Source: Pseudofrankia coriaricola
Lineage (GTDB): Bacteria > Actinomycetota > Actinomycetes > Frankiales > Frankiaceae
Direction of reading: 5' to 3'
DNA length: 38,487 bases
Assembly (NCBI RefSeq): GCF_001854805.1
Contig: NZ_MBLO01000055.1
Span: 179 to 38,665, forward strand
Shown here in pieces: positions 32,486 through 38,487 of this stretch (its first letter is position 1; each line of letters begins with the position of its first letter). The notes under the pieces are model-generated. The model ran no database searches. It saw only the letters and a list, made by a program, of their open reading frames with translations, and was not told where the DNA came from. Both the position numbers and the translations under genes were made by a program.

Positions 32486-32764
32486 TCAGGGTTCGAGGCT
32501 GGTCGTGTACCAGGAGAGCGCCGCGGCGAAAGCGGGACGCCACACAGCGAACGTGTGGCCGCCCGGCCGCAGGCGCAGCGAGACGGGGAAGCCGCTGGCC
32601 GCCAGTTCCGCCCGCATCCGCACCAGGCCGTGCGCGACCACCTGGTCGCCCGTCCCGGCGTCGAGCCAGATGATCGGGCGGGGGCCGGTCCGCAGCGTCG
32701 GCACGTACGCGTCCGGGCTGTTGGCCCAGGCCGCGGCGCGCGCGGCGGGCCCCGTCCCGAGCAG
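32486..32764 (-). pseudogene. Esterase (alpha/beta fold), C-terminal fragment
   Basis: The minus-strand frame reads SPDAYVPTLRTGPRPIIWLD, then AGTGDQVVAHGLVRMRAELA and PGGHTFAVWRPAFAAALSWY, and a stop. This parallels the end of the intact esterase at 33220 (NSPIWWVRYHSPVAPALYLS, GGHNWGVWSAAFGPAIDWIA), including the catalytic-His segment GGH. The nucleophile-bearing N-terminal two thirds are missing, so it is a decayed paralogue on the opposite strand. Confidence 0.55.
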
Positions 32765-32919
32765 CGGGGCGAGCCCGTCGGTATGCGTCGGCTCGGTCAG
32801 AGGAGACCCGCATGGCGCCACGTGACCCCATATAAGCATCCGAACACCGAAAGAACGATGTGTACCATCAGCCCCCGCCGGAAAGCGCGTCGTCCCTGGT
32901 CAGCCCGGCGGGTCGATGC

Positions 32920-33089
32920 TCCGGCCGGTCACATCCGTCCCGGCAGCGGGTGCCTTCAACGGCGGCCACCTCGGGCCCGAGCGCGAGGGACGCGACCGGA
33001 TCGGTCCCGTCCACCGCGTCCACCCGCTCGGTGTCCGCATGGCGGCCACCACCCGCCACCCGTCCGCGATCACCCGATACCAAAGATGA
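32920..33089 (+). pseudogene. Coding-like remnant upstream of the esterase, unrecognised
   Basis: A plus-strand frame with strong third-position GC reads GAFNGGHLGPER, then VHPLGVRMAATTRHPSAITRYQR and a TGA at 33087. There is no start or ribosome site. It looks like the 3' end of a lost gene, but I cannot name the family. The rest of the 32765-33219 gap shows nothing else. Confidence 0.25.
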
Positions 33090-33219
33090 TCTACGATGGC
33101 CGATGGGCCCGCGCCTGGGCGCGGAGCCATCCCGGCCGGGGCAGACCGGCCAGAATTCTCATCGTCCTCTCGTGTTCGACCACGACACTGACACTCGTCA
33201 ACGTCGACATGGAGGTCCG

Positions 33220-34359
33220 ATGACACTCACGGGGTGGCCATTCATGCTCCTACTGAGCGTGGTCGGCCTGGCGAGCGCCGCGGGCACATACCAGTCGTGG
33301 ATGCGGTGGCCCGGTCGGTGGGCACTGCCCGGGCGCGCGGTCAGCCTTCTGATGATCATGATGCTTGGTGGAATCATTGCGCTCGCGCAGGTCAACCGCT
33401 CTTACGGCTTCTACACATCAGTCTCGGATCTGCTCGGCGGCCCGGCCAGCGCCCACAGCCTCGCGGTGCAGGGCCATCCGGGGAACGGCTACCGGATGGC
33501 CGTGCTGACCCCGAACTGGGCCGTGCTCGGTCACCGGGATGCGCTGCACGGCCACGGGATCATGCTCAACGTCCTGTACCCCGGGAAGCACAGCGGGTTG
33601 ACCCACCACGGGCTGCTCTACCTGCCGGCGGCCTACTTCACGGGCAACACCCAGCGCCGGTTCGCCGCGGTGGAGGTTTTCCACGGCTACCCTGGCTCAC
33701 CCGAAACTTTCCCCCAGCTGATGGACATCCAGACCCGGTTGGAAACCGAGATCACCGCCGGCCGGGTCCCGCCCGTGGTCCTGGTGATCCCGCAGGTCTA
33801 CGCGGGCGGCCAGAGCTCCGAATGCGTCAACGCCGTCGACGGGGCGCAGTGGGAGACCTACCTCACCGTCGACGTCCTCGACGACGTCACCCGGACCTTC
33901 CGCGTGGACACGTCCCGTTCCTGGGCCTCGCTGGGCATCTCCACCGGCGGATTCTGCGCGGTGAACCTGGCGCTGCACCACCCCGAGCGTTTCGCCGCGG
34001 CGGCCAGCCTGTCGGGCTACTTCACCGCCGGCGAGGACCCGGGGACGGCAAACCTCTACCAGGGAGCGAGGTTCGCCAGCCGCGAGAATTCGCCCATCTG
34101 GTGGGTCCGCTACCACAGCCCGGTCGCGCCCGCGCTCTACCTGTCCGCGTCAGGCGGCGACCCGGGCGCCATGCACGAGGCGCGTGCGATGACCGCGACT
34201 CTGCGGCGCTACGCGCGGTCGCTCCCGACGACGACGGCGTTGGCCCCGTCCGGCGGGCACAACTGGGGCGTATGGTCCGCGGCCTTCGGGCCGGCGATCG
34301 ACTGGATCGCCCAGTACCTGCCCGAACCGCTTGTGGCGCCACCCCCGGACCTGAGCTGA
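33220..34359 (+). CDS. Membrane-anchored esterase (alpha/beta hydrolase, esterase D/Ag85-like)
   Basis: This 379-residue protein begins with two hydrophobic segments (residues 5-22 and 41-58) that anchor it. An extracytoplasmic alpha/beta-hydrolase of the putative-esterase (PF00756) family follows. The oxyanion region is VEVFHGYPGSPETF, the nucleophile is Ser241 in LGISTGGFCAVNLALHHPER and the catalytic His347 is in SGGHNWGVW. Relatives include esterase D and the mycolyl-transferase fold of the antigen-85 group; acyl transfer to cell-wall glycans is possible but unproven. The ATG at 33220 has GGAGG five bases upstream. A decayed paralogue lies just upstream on the other strand. Confidence 0.88.
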   Translation: MTLTGWPFMLLLSVVGLASAAGTYQSWMRWPGRWALPGRAVSLLMIMMLGGIIALAQVNRSYGFYTSVSDLLGGPASAHSLAVQGHPGNGYRMAVLTPNWAVLGHRDALHGHGIMLNVLYPGKHSGLTHHGLLYLPAAYFTGNTQRRFAAVEVFHGYPGSPETFPQLMDIQTRLETEITAGRVPPVVLVIPQVYAGGQSSECVNAVDGAQWETYLTVDVLDDVTRTFRVDTSRSWASLGISTGGFCAVNLALHHPERFAAAASLSGYFTAGEDPGTANLYQGARFASRENSPIWWVRYHSPVAPALYLSASGGDPGAMHEARAMTATLRRYARSLPTTTALAPSGGHNWGVWSAAFGPAIDWIAQYLPEPLVAPPPDLS

Positions 34360-34447
34360 GCCGGCCGTGAGGGGCGGGTCCAGACGGGCCACCCGAGACG
34401 CCGACGATCCCGTGGAGACCTGTATGTCGTCTCCGATCACCAGGTCG

Positions 34448-34463
34448 TGCGATCCAGGTCACA
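34448..34463. promoter_or_regulatory. CRP/GlxR-like binding site upstream of the P450
   Basis: Read on the minus strand, the 16-mer TGTGACCTGGATCGCA matches the CRP/GlxR consensus TGTGA-N6-TCACA at nine of ten positions. It is about 160 bases upstream of the P450 start. A single site without expression data is weak evidence. The rest of the 34360-34621 gap shows no gene. Confidence 0.4.
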
Positions 34464-34621
34464 CTTACCGGGACCGGGGCTCCGCCCCTGTGGGCGCGGC
34501 CCCGGACGGCCACGGCCTGTCGTCGGCGGGCAGCGCGCCGGGACGACGAAGCGTCGCGGGCGCGTAGATCGTGGCAGCGGACGAGGGCAGCTCAGCCGTA
34601 CGACAGGAGGGACGCAGAGCC

Positions 34622-35902
34622 ATGTCAACCGCCATCGGTGCCGGTCCGATTGGGGCGGTCGACGACGTCGACCTTTCCGACCTCGCCTTCTGGGTCCGGC
34701 CGCGTGCCGAGATCGCCGCCGCGTTCGCTCTGCTGCGCGCGCGGCCCGGCCTGCCGTCCTACCTGGAGCCGCCCTTTGCCAACGATCTGATCCCGTCCGG
34801 GGCTGGCTACTTCGCGGTCACCCGCCACGCGGACATCGTCCGGATCAGCTCGGAGCCGGGGACCTTCTCCTCGGCCCGCGGGGCGACTTCGATCCAGGAC
34901 CTGCCGCCCGACTTCCTCGAGTTCTTCGGCGGGATGATCAACCTCGACGCGCCGCGGCACCACCGGCTGCGGCGCATCGTCTCCCGGGCGTTCACCCCGC
35001 GCATCATCGCCCAGACCGAGCAGGACATCGCCGCGATCGCCCGCACGATCGTGGACGACCTGGTCGCCGAGGGGCCGGGCGACTTCGTCTCGCGGGTCGC
35101 CGCCCGGCTGCCCCTGGAGGTCATCTGCCGGATGATGGGCCTGCCGCAGGAGCGGTACGGCGACGTCTTCCGCTGCACGAACGTCATCCTCGGCTCCGGC
35201 GACCCGGACTACGTCCCGGAGGGCGCCGACATCGTGGCCGCCCTGCTCGGCGCCGGCGCGGAGCTCGCCGACCTCCTGCAGGAGACGGCGACGCGCCGGC
35301 GGGCCGAGCCGACCGACGACCTCACGACCGCGCTCGCCCTCGCCGAGGTCGACGGTGAACGCCTCGACGACAGCGAGATCGCCTCGTTCTTCATCCTGCT
35401 GCTGGTCGCCGGTAACGAGACGACCCGCACCGCGATCAGCCATGCGCTCCTCGCGTTGACGGCGTTCCCGGAGCAGCGGGCCGCCTGGCGGGACGACGTG
35501 GCGGGGGTGAGCCGGACCGCCGTCGAGGAGATCGTGCGCTGGTCGAGCCCGGTGCGCTGGATGCGCCGCACGGTCACCCAGGACGTCGAGGTCTCGGGGC
35601 AGCGGCTGCGCGCCGGCGACAAGGTGCTGTTGTTCTACTCGTCGGCGAACCGTGACGAGGCCGTGTTCGCCGACGCCGACCGGTTCGACGTCCACCGCGA
35701 CCCCAACCCCCACCTGGGCTTCGGCGGCGCCGGCCCGCACTTCTGCCTCGGCGCCCACCTGGCCCGCCGCGAGATCTCGGTGATGTGGCGCGAGCTGTTC
35801 GCCCAGGCCCCCGACATCCGGGCGGTCGGCGAGCCCGAGTGGCTGGCCAGCAGCTTCATCAACGGCGTCAAGCGGCTGACCTGCGACTTCACCCCCCGCT
35901 AG
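34622..35902 (+). CDS. Cytochrome P450, CYP124-like
   Basis: This 426-residue P450 is complete. The I-helix is VAGNETTRTA, the ExxR is in VEEIVRW and the haem loop is FGGAGPHFCLGAHLA with Cys near residue 375. The N-terminal part (LAFWVRPRAEIAAAFALLRA, then GAGYFAVTRHADIVRISSEP) and MINLDAPRHHRLRRIVSRAF track CYP124, the mycobacterial omega-hydroxylase of methyl-branched lipids, more closely than other families I know. It should hydroxylate a branched lipid or sterol side chain with an external ferredoxin. The ATG at 34622 follows AGGAGGG at a slightly long spacing. It converges on the Rrf2 gene with only 42 bases between. Confidence 0.93.
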   Translation: MSTAIGAGPIGAVDDVDLSDLAFWVRPRAEIAAAFALLRARPGLPSYLEPPFANDLIPSGAGYFAVTRHADIVRISSEPGTFSSARGATSIQDLPPDFLEFFGGMINLDAPRHHRLRRIVSRAFTPRIIAQTEQDIAAIARTIVDDLVAEGPGDFVSRVAARLPLEVICRMMGLPQERYGDVFRCTNVILGSGDPDYVPEGADIVAALLGAGAELADLLQETATRRRAEPTDDLTTALALAEVDGERLDDSEIASFFILLLVAGNETTRTAISHALLALTAFPEQRAAWRDDVAGVSRTAVEEIVRWSSPVRWMRRTVTQDVEVSGQRLRAGDKVLLFYSSANRDEAVFADADRFDVHRDPNPHLGFGGAGPHFCLGAHLARREISVMWRELFAQAPDIRAVGEPEWLASSFINGVKRLTCDFTPR

Positions 35903-35944
35903 CGACCCGGCGCCAGCCCGCGGCCCGCGGTGGGGGCGCCTGGT

Positions 35945-36415
35945 TCACCGTTGCGGAAGGAGCCGGCGGGTACGACCCGGTGCGCTGGGTGGAAGATCGC
36001 CGGCGATGTCGGCGAGTGACACGGAGCTCAGGCTGTCGCGCCAGGCCTGGTGCGCCCGGGCCATGGTGGTGGCGAGGACGCACGGGGCGGCGCAGTCCTC
36101 GCTGGGCAGGGCGCCGCGGCCGCGCTGCCGGATCTCGCGGCACCGGTAGGGGGTGGCGGTGCCGTCGACCGCCTCGACGACCTCCAGGACCGTGATGTCC
36201 GCCGGGTCCCGGGCCAGCCGGAACCCGCCGCGCGGGCCGGTCGTCGCCGTGAGCACGCCGGCACGCACGAGTGCCTGGAGCTGCTTGGCCAGGGAGGGCA
36301 GGGGCAGGTCGTAGTAGTCGGCGAGCTGGCCGGCGGAGGCGGCCTGCCCGGGTTCCAGCAGGGAGAGCGTGACGGCGCAGTGCAGCAGCCACTCGGTGCT
36401 CTCCGGCAGCCTCAC
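35945..36415 (-). CDS. Rrf2-family transcriptional regulator with Fe-S cysteine set
   Basis: This 156-residue protein has an N-terminal winged helix (ASAGQLADYYDLPLPSLAKQ, then LQALVRAGVLTATTGPRGGF and RLARDPADITVLEVVEAVDG), the Rrf2 hallmark. Three cysteines follow (Cys92, Cys108, Cys112; CREI...EDCAAPC) at positions used in IscR/NsrR/RsrR-type members to bind an iron-sulfur cluster. It probably senses redox or nitric oxide and controls the divergent NAD(P)-binding protein gene at 36499, as in actinobacterial RsrR/NmrA pairs. The start is the GTG at 36415. An AT-rich palindromic region lies just upstream. Confidence 0.9.
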   Translation of the reverse strand: MRLPESTEWLLHCAVTLSLLEPGQAASAGQLADYYDLPLPSLAKQLQALVRAGVLTATTGPRGGFRLARDPADITVLEVVEAVDGTATPYRCREIRQRGRGALPSEDCAAPCVLATTMARAHQAWRDSLSSVSLADIAGDLPPSAPGRTRRLLPQR

Positions 36416-36461
36416 GCCGCCACCGTATCGGAGGTGGCGGGATCTAGGATATTGCGGATAT

Positions 36462-36475
36462 ATTTCCTCCGAAAT
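36462..36475. promoter_or_regulatory. Palindrome in the Rrf2/reductase divergent promoter
   Basis: ATTTC-CTCC-GAAAT is a perfect inverted repeat in an AT-rich stretch, preceded by a direct repeat GGATAT-TGC-GGATAT (36448-36462). It lies between the divergent starts at 36415 and 36499, where an Rrf2 operator or promoter is expected. Which of the two repeats is the operator cannot be decided by eye. Confidence 0.45.
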
Positions 36476-36498
36476 AGCCGGACGTGCGGGAGGTAGCG

Positions 36499-37245
36499 AT
36501 GCGGGTGGCGGTAGTGGGAGCGACGGGCCGGATCGGGCGGCTCACCAGCGAGGTCCTCCGGGACGGCGGGCACGATGTGGCTCCCGTCGCCCGGTCACTC
36601 GGCGTCGACGTCCTGACCGGGGACGGGCTGGACAAGGCGCTGGACGGCGTGGCGGCCGTGATCGACTGCGCGAACACCCCGTCCCAGGACGTCACGATGG
36701 TCGTCGACTTCTTCACGACCACCACCGCGAACCTGCTGGCCGCGGAACAACGCGCCGGCGTGGGGCATCACGTACCGCTGTCCATCGTCGGCATGGCGGA
36801 GCCGCCGGCGAACCCGCACTACGCGGGGAAGCTGGCGCAGGAGGCCACCGTGGAGCGGGGACCGGTGCCGTGGACGATCGTGCGCGCCACCCAGTTCCAC
36901 GACTTCGCCGCCATGGTCGCCTCCTGGACCGAGCGGGACGGCACCGCGGTCATCGCGCCGCTGCTCGTGCAGCCGATCGCCCCGGCCGACGTCGCCGCGG
37001 TCCTCGCCGAGACCGCCGTCGGCGAGCCCCGGCGCGAGCGGCTCGACATCGCCGGCCCGGAGACCCAGGACCTGGTGGACATGGCGCGGCGCACCTACGC
37101 GGCGCGCGGCCAGGAGATCCGGCTCGTGCCGACCTGGGAAGGGCCGCACGGCGTCAGCATGGCCGGCAACGCCCTGCTGCCCGGCCCGGGCGCCCGCATC
37201 ATGCCCACCACCTTCGACGCCTGGCTGGCCGCCGGGGCGCAGTGA
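36499..37245 (+). CDS. NAD(P)-binding NmrA-like reductase/sensor
   Basis: This 248-residue protein begins with the Rossmann motif VAVVGATGRIGRLTSEVL (GxxGxxG) and belongs to the atypical short-chain dehydrogenase/NmrA group. Its later motifs are HVPLSIVGMAEPP, HYAGKLAQEATVE (Tyr and Lys in the SDR active-site register) and WTIVRATQFHDFAAMV. Such proteins either reduce small quinone- or azo-type substrates or sense the NAD(P) redox state. The ATG at 36499 has GGGAGG seven bases upstream. It diverges from the Rrf2 gene, which suggests redox control. A methyltransferase gene follows after 52 bases and may be co-transcribed. Confidence 0.9.
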   Translation: MRVAVVGATGRIGRLTSEVLRDGGHDVAPVARSLGVDVLTGDGLDKALDGVAAVIDCANTPSQDVTMVVDFFTTTTANLLAAEQRAGVGHHVPLSIVGMAEPPANPHYAGKLAQEATVERGPVPWTIVRATQFHDFAAMVASWTERDGTAVIAPLLVQPIAPADVAAVLAETAVGEPRRERLDIAGPETQDLVDMARRTYAARGQEIRLVPTWEGPHGVSMAGNALLPGPGARIMPTTFDAWLAAGAQ

Positions 37246-37297
37246 GCCCGCGAGGGTTAGCGTGCTGTTCTGGGAGTCGGGTGGTCTGGAGGCTGCG

Positions 37298-38068
37298 GTG
37301 GCGGATACCTGGGACCCGGACCGTTACCTGACCTATGCCGACGAGCGCGGCCGGCCGTTCGCGGACCTGATGGCCCGGGTCTCGGCCGAGCCGGCCACGG
37401 TCGTCGACCTGGGCTGCGGCCCCGGCAACCTGACCGCCCTGCTCGCCGACCGGTGGCCGGCGGCCCGCGTAGTCGGCGTCGACCGCAGCCCCGCGATGAT
37501 CGCGAAGGCCGTGGACGAGCGGATCACCTGGCAGGTCGCCGACCTGCGCGACTGGGCGAGCACCGCGGCGGCCGGAAGCGTCGACGTGCTGGTCTCGAAC
37601 GCCACCTTCCACTGGGTCGCGGATCACCTCGACCTCCTGGCGGTCCTCGGGCGCGCGGTGAGTCCGGGTGGTTGGTTCGCGTTCCAGGTGCCCGGCAACT
37701 TCGCCGCGCCGAGTCACACGCTGGGCGCGGAGCTCGCCGCCGAGCCGCCGTATGCCGCCCACACGGCCGACGTCGAGGTGGGGGCGGCGTACGACCCGGC
37801 GGCGTACTGGCGTGCCCTGGCCGCCGAGGGATTCGCCACCGACGCCTGGGAGACCACCTACCTGCACGTCCTGACCGGGCCCGACCCGGTGTTCACCTGG
37901 ATCTCCGGCACGAGCCTGCGCCCCACGCTCGCCGCGTTGCCGGACGACCTGCGCCCCGCCTTCGAGCAGGAACTGAAGCGGCGCCTGGCGCAGGCATTCC
38001 CCGTCGACGGCGCTGGCCGGGTGCTGCTGCCGTTCCGTCGCGTCTTCGCCGTCGGGCACAAACGCTGA
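37298..38068 (+). CDS. tam: Trans-aconitate 2-methyltransferase-like enzyme
   Basis: This 256-residue class I SAM methyltransferase opens with WDPDRYLTYADERGRPFADL, typical of trans-aconitate methyltransferases. SAM motif I follows (VVDLGCGPGN, residues 35-44), then VDVLVSNATFHWVADHLDLL (post-I/motif II) and GGWFAFQVPGN (motif III). It would methylate trans-aconitate, a stray inhibitor of aconitase, or a similar carboxylate. The GTG at 37298 is chosen because GGAGG is five bases upstream and family homology starts there; an earlier GTG at 37262 would add 12 unmatched residues. It lies 52 bases after the NmrA-like gene in the same direction. Confidence 0.88.
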   Translation: MADTWDPDRYLTYADERGRPFADLMARVSAEPATVVDLGCGPGNLTALLADRWPAARVVGVDRSPAMIAKAVDERITWQVADLRDWASTAAAGSVDVLVSNATFHWVADHLDLLAVLGRAVSPGGWFAFQVPGNFAAPSHTLGAELAAEPPYAAHTADVEVGAAYDPAAYWRALAAEGFATDAWETTYLHVLTGPDPVFTWISGTSLRPTLAALPDDLRPAFEQELKRRLAQAFPVDGAGRVLLPFRRVFAVGHKR

Positions 38069-38086
38069 GGACTCGGTCCCGGCCTG

Positions 38087-38212
38087 GCGGGGCGGGGTGG
38101 TGACGCACCAGCATGTCGGGAACCCGATGCGCAGGTAGGCGAGTTCGGCGAGGCCATCGCCCGGCGATGCCTGCTCGAAGTCGAACAAAACCCGCCGGCC
38201 GATGGCTCGTGT
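38087..38212 (-). pseudogene. APH-family phosphotransferase fragment
   Basis: The minus-strand frame reads IGRRVLFDFEQASPGDGLAE, then LAYLRIGFPTCWCV. 'LFDFE.A..G....LAYLR..FPTCWC' is a segment of aminoglycoside-phosphotransferase-like kinases, including the metal-binding Asp of the DFE motif. Neither end continues the family, so about 42 codons of a lost gene remain between the methyltransferase and the HNH gene. Confidence 0.5.
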
Positions 38213-38259
38213 CTGTGGTGGTGGATGGGCCGGGCGGTGGGGTCGTGCGTTCTAGGGTT

Positions 38260-38487
38260 CTAGAAGGGACAACGGTTGTCGGTATCCGGCCGATTGTTCG
38301 GCGGGTTCCGTGTCCTGGTCTGGGTGTCGGGTGTGGTGGCGGCGGGGTTGGTGGTCCAGGTGTGTGGGTCTTCTTCGGGAAGGAAACCTTCTTCGTCGTT
38401 GGTGGTGGTGTTGACGTGGTGGGTTCGGCCGGTGGGGGTGATCCAGATGAAGGTGCCTGGTTCGGGTTGGTGGAGTTGCCATCCTGG
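38260..38487 (-). CDS. HNH endonuclease (13E12/DUF222-like), C-terminal part, runs off right edge
   Basis: The visible 75 codons start at the window edge with GWQLHQPEPGTFIWITPTGR, then THHVNTTTNDEEGF and a Pro/Thr-rich tail, ending in a TAG at 38260-38262. 'GW.L.QPEPG.F.W.TPTGR' directly after the HNH core is the usual end of actinobacterial 13E12/REP13E12-type DUF222-HNH proteins. The DUF222 domain and HNH core lie outside the window. This family is repeated many times in such genomes and is often linked to mobile DNA. Confidence 0.68.
   Translation of the reverse strand, partial: PGWQLHQPEPGTFIWITPTGRTHHVNTTTNDEEGFLPEEDPHTWTTNPAATTPDTQTRTRNPPNNRPDTDNRCPF

Noticed and set aside
1-38487. 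CRISPR arrays, tRNA or rRNA genes
   Set aside because: No regularly spaced direct repeats, T-loop patterns or rRNA-like stretches were seen by eye; a dedicated covariance-model scan was not possible.

Overview
The window is very GC-rich, with G or C at nearly every third codon position. It encodes families typical of Actinobacteria: a deazaflavin (F420)-type nitroreductase-like protein, a luciferase-like (LLM) flavin oxidoreductase, two bacterial cytochrome P450s, TetR/MarR/Rrf2 regulators, a fragment of a DUF574 SAM methyltransferase and the tail of a 13E12/DUF222-type HNH endonuclease. Several promoters look leaderless, with a -10 box six bases before the ATG. The style resembles a Frankia-like soil or plant-associated actinomycete; the genus is an inference. 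No rRNA, tRNA, CRISPR array or intact mobile element was seen.

Left part (1-17 kb). A membrane sensor-type protein runs off the left edge (1-1193, minus). Then come a TetR remnant, a zinc alcohol dehydrogenase, a Tat lipoprotein with DUF1254/DUF1214 domains, a DDN-like oxidoreductase, an epoxide-hydrolase-like alpha/beta hydrolase, an LLM oxidoreductase with a TetR regulator, and a P450. Next is a compact locus in which a MarR gene diverges from a receiver-like protein across a tandem-palindrome operator. A DHA2 drug exporter diverging from its TetR regulator, and a thiolase, follow.

Middle (16-27 kb). An interval of gene fragments (ABC permease end, histidine-kinase end, methyltransferase end) leads to Dps, TspO, a large membrane glycosyltransferase-like protein, an ABC exporter, a lipoprotein, and a divergent pair made of a PfkB sugar kinase and a GH15 glucoamylase/trehalase-like enzyme.

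Right part (27-38.5 kb). A Tat-exported class II cholesterol-oxidase-like flavoprotein comes first, then a truncated DMT-like membrane protein, a divergent two-component pair, a membrane-anchored esterase beside a fragment of a related esterase, a CYP124-like P450, an Rrf2 regulator divergent from an NAD(P)-binding reductase, a trans-aconitate methyltransferase-like enzyme, an APH-kinase fragment and the HNH endonuclease tail.

Three themes recur. First, many enzymes fit oxidation of sterols or branched lipids (alcohol dehydrogenase, two P450s, thiolase, cholesterol-oxidase-like protein, esterases), but they are scattered rather than in one operon, so a shared pathway is a hypothesis. Second, regulators usually sit beside a palindromic operator. 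Third, the gaps hold many decayed genes, mostly 3'-end fragments that keep their stop codons. The most unusual items are the MarR/receiver-like locus with its triple palindromes and a coupled micro-ORF, the cholesterol-oxidase homologue without the flavin-linking histidine, and a pair of 54-55 bp palindromic intergenic elements.
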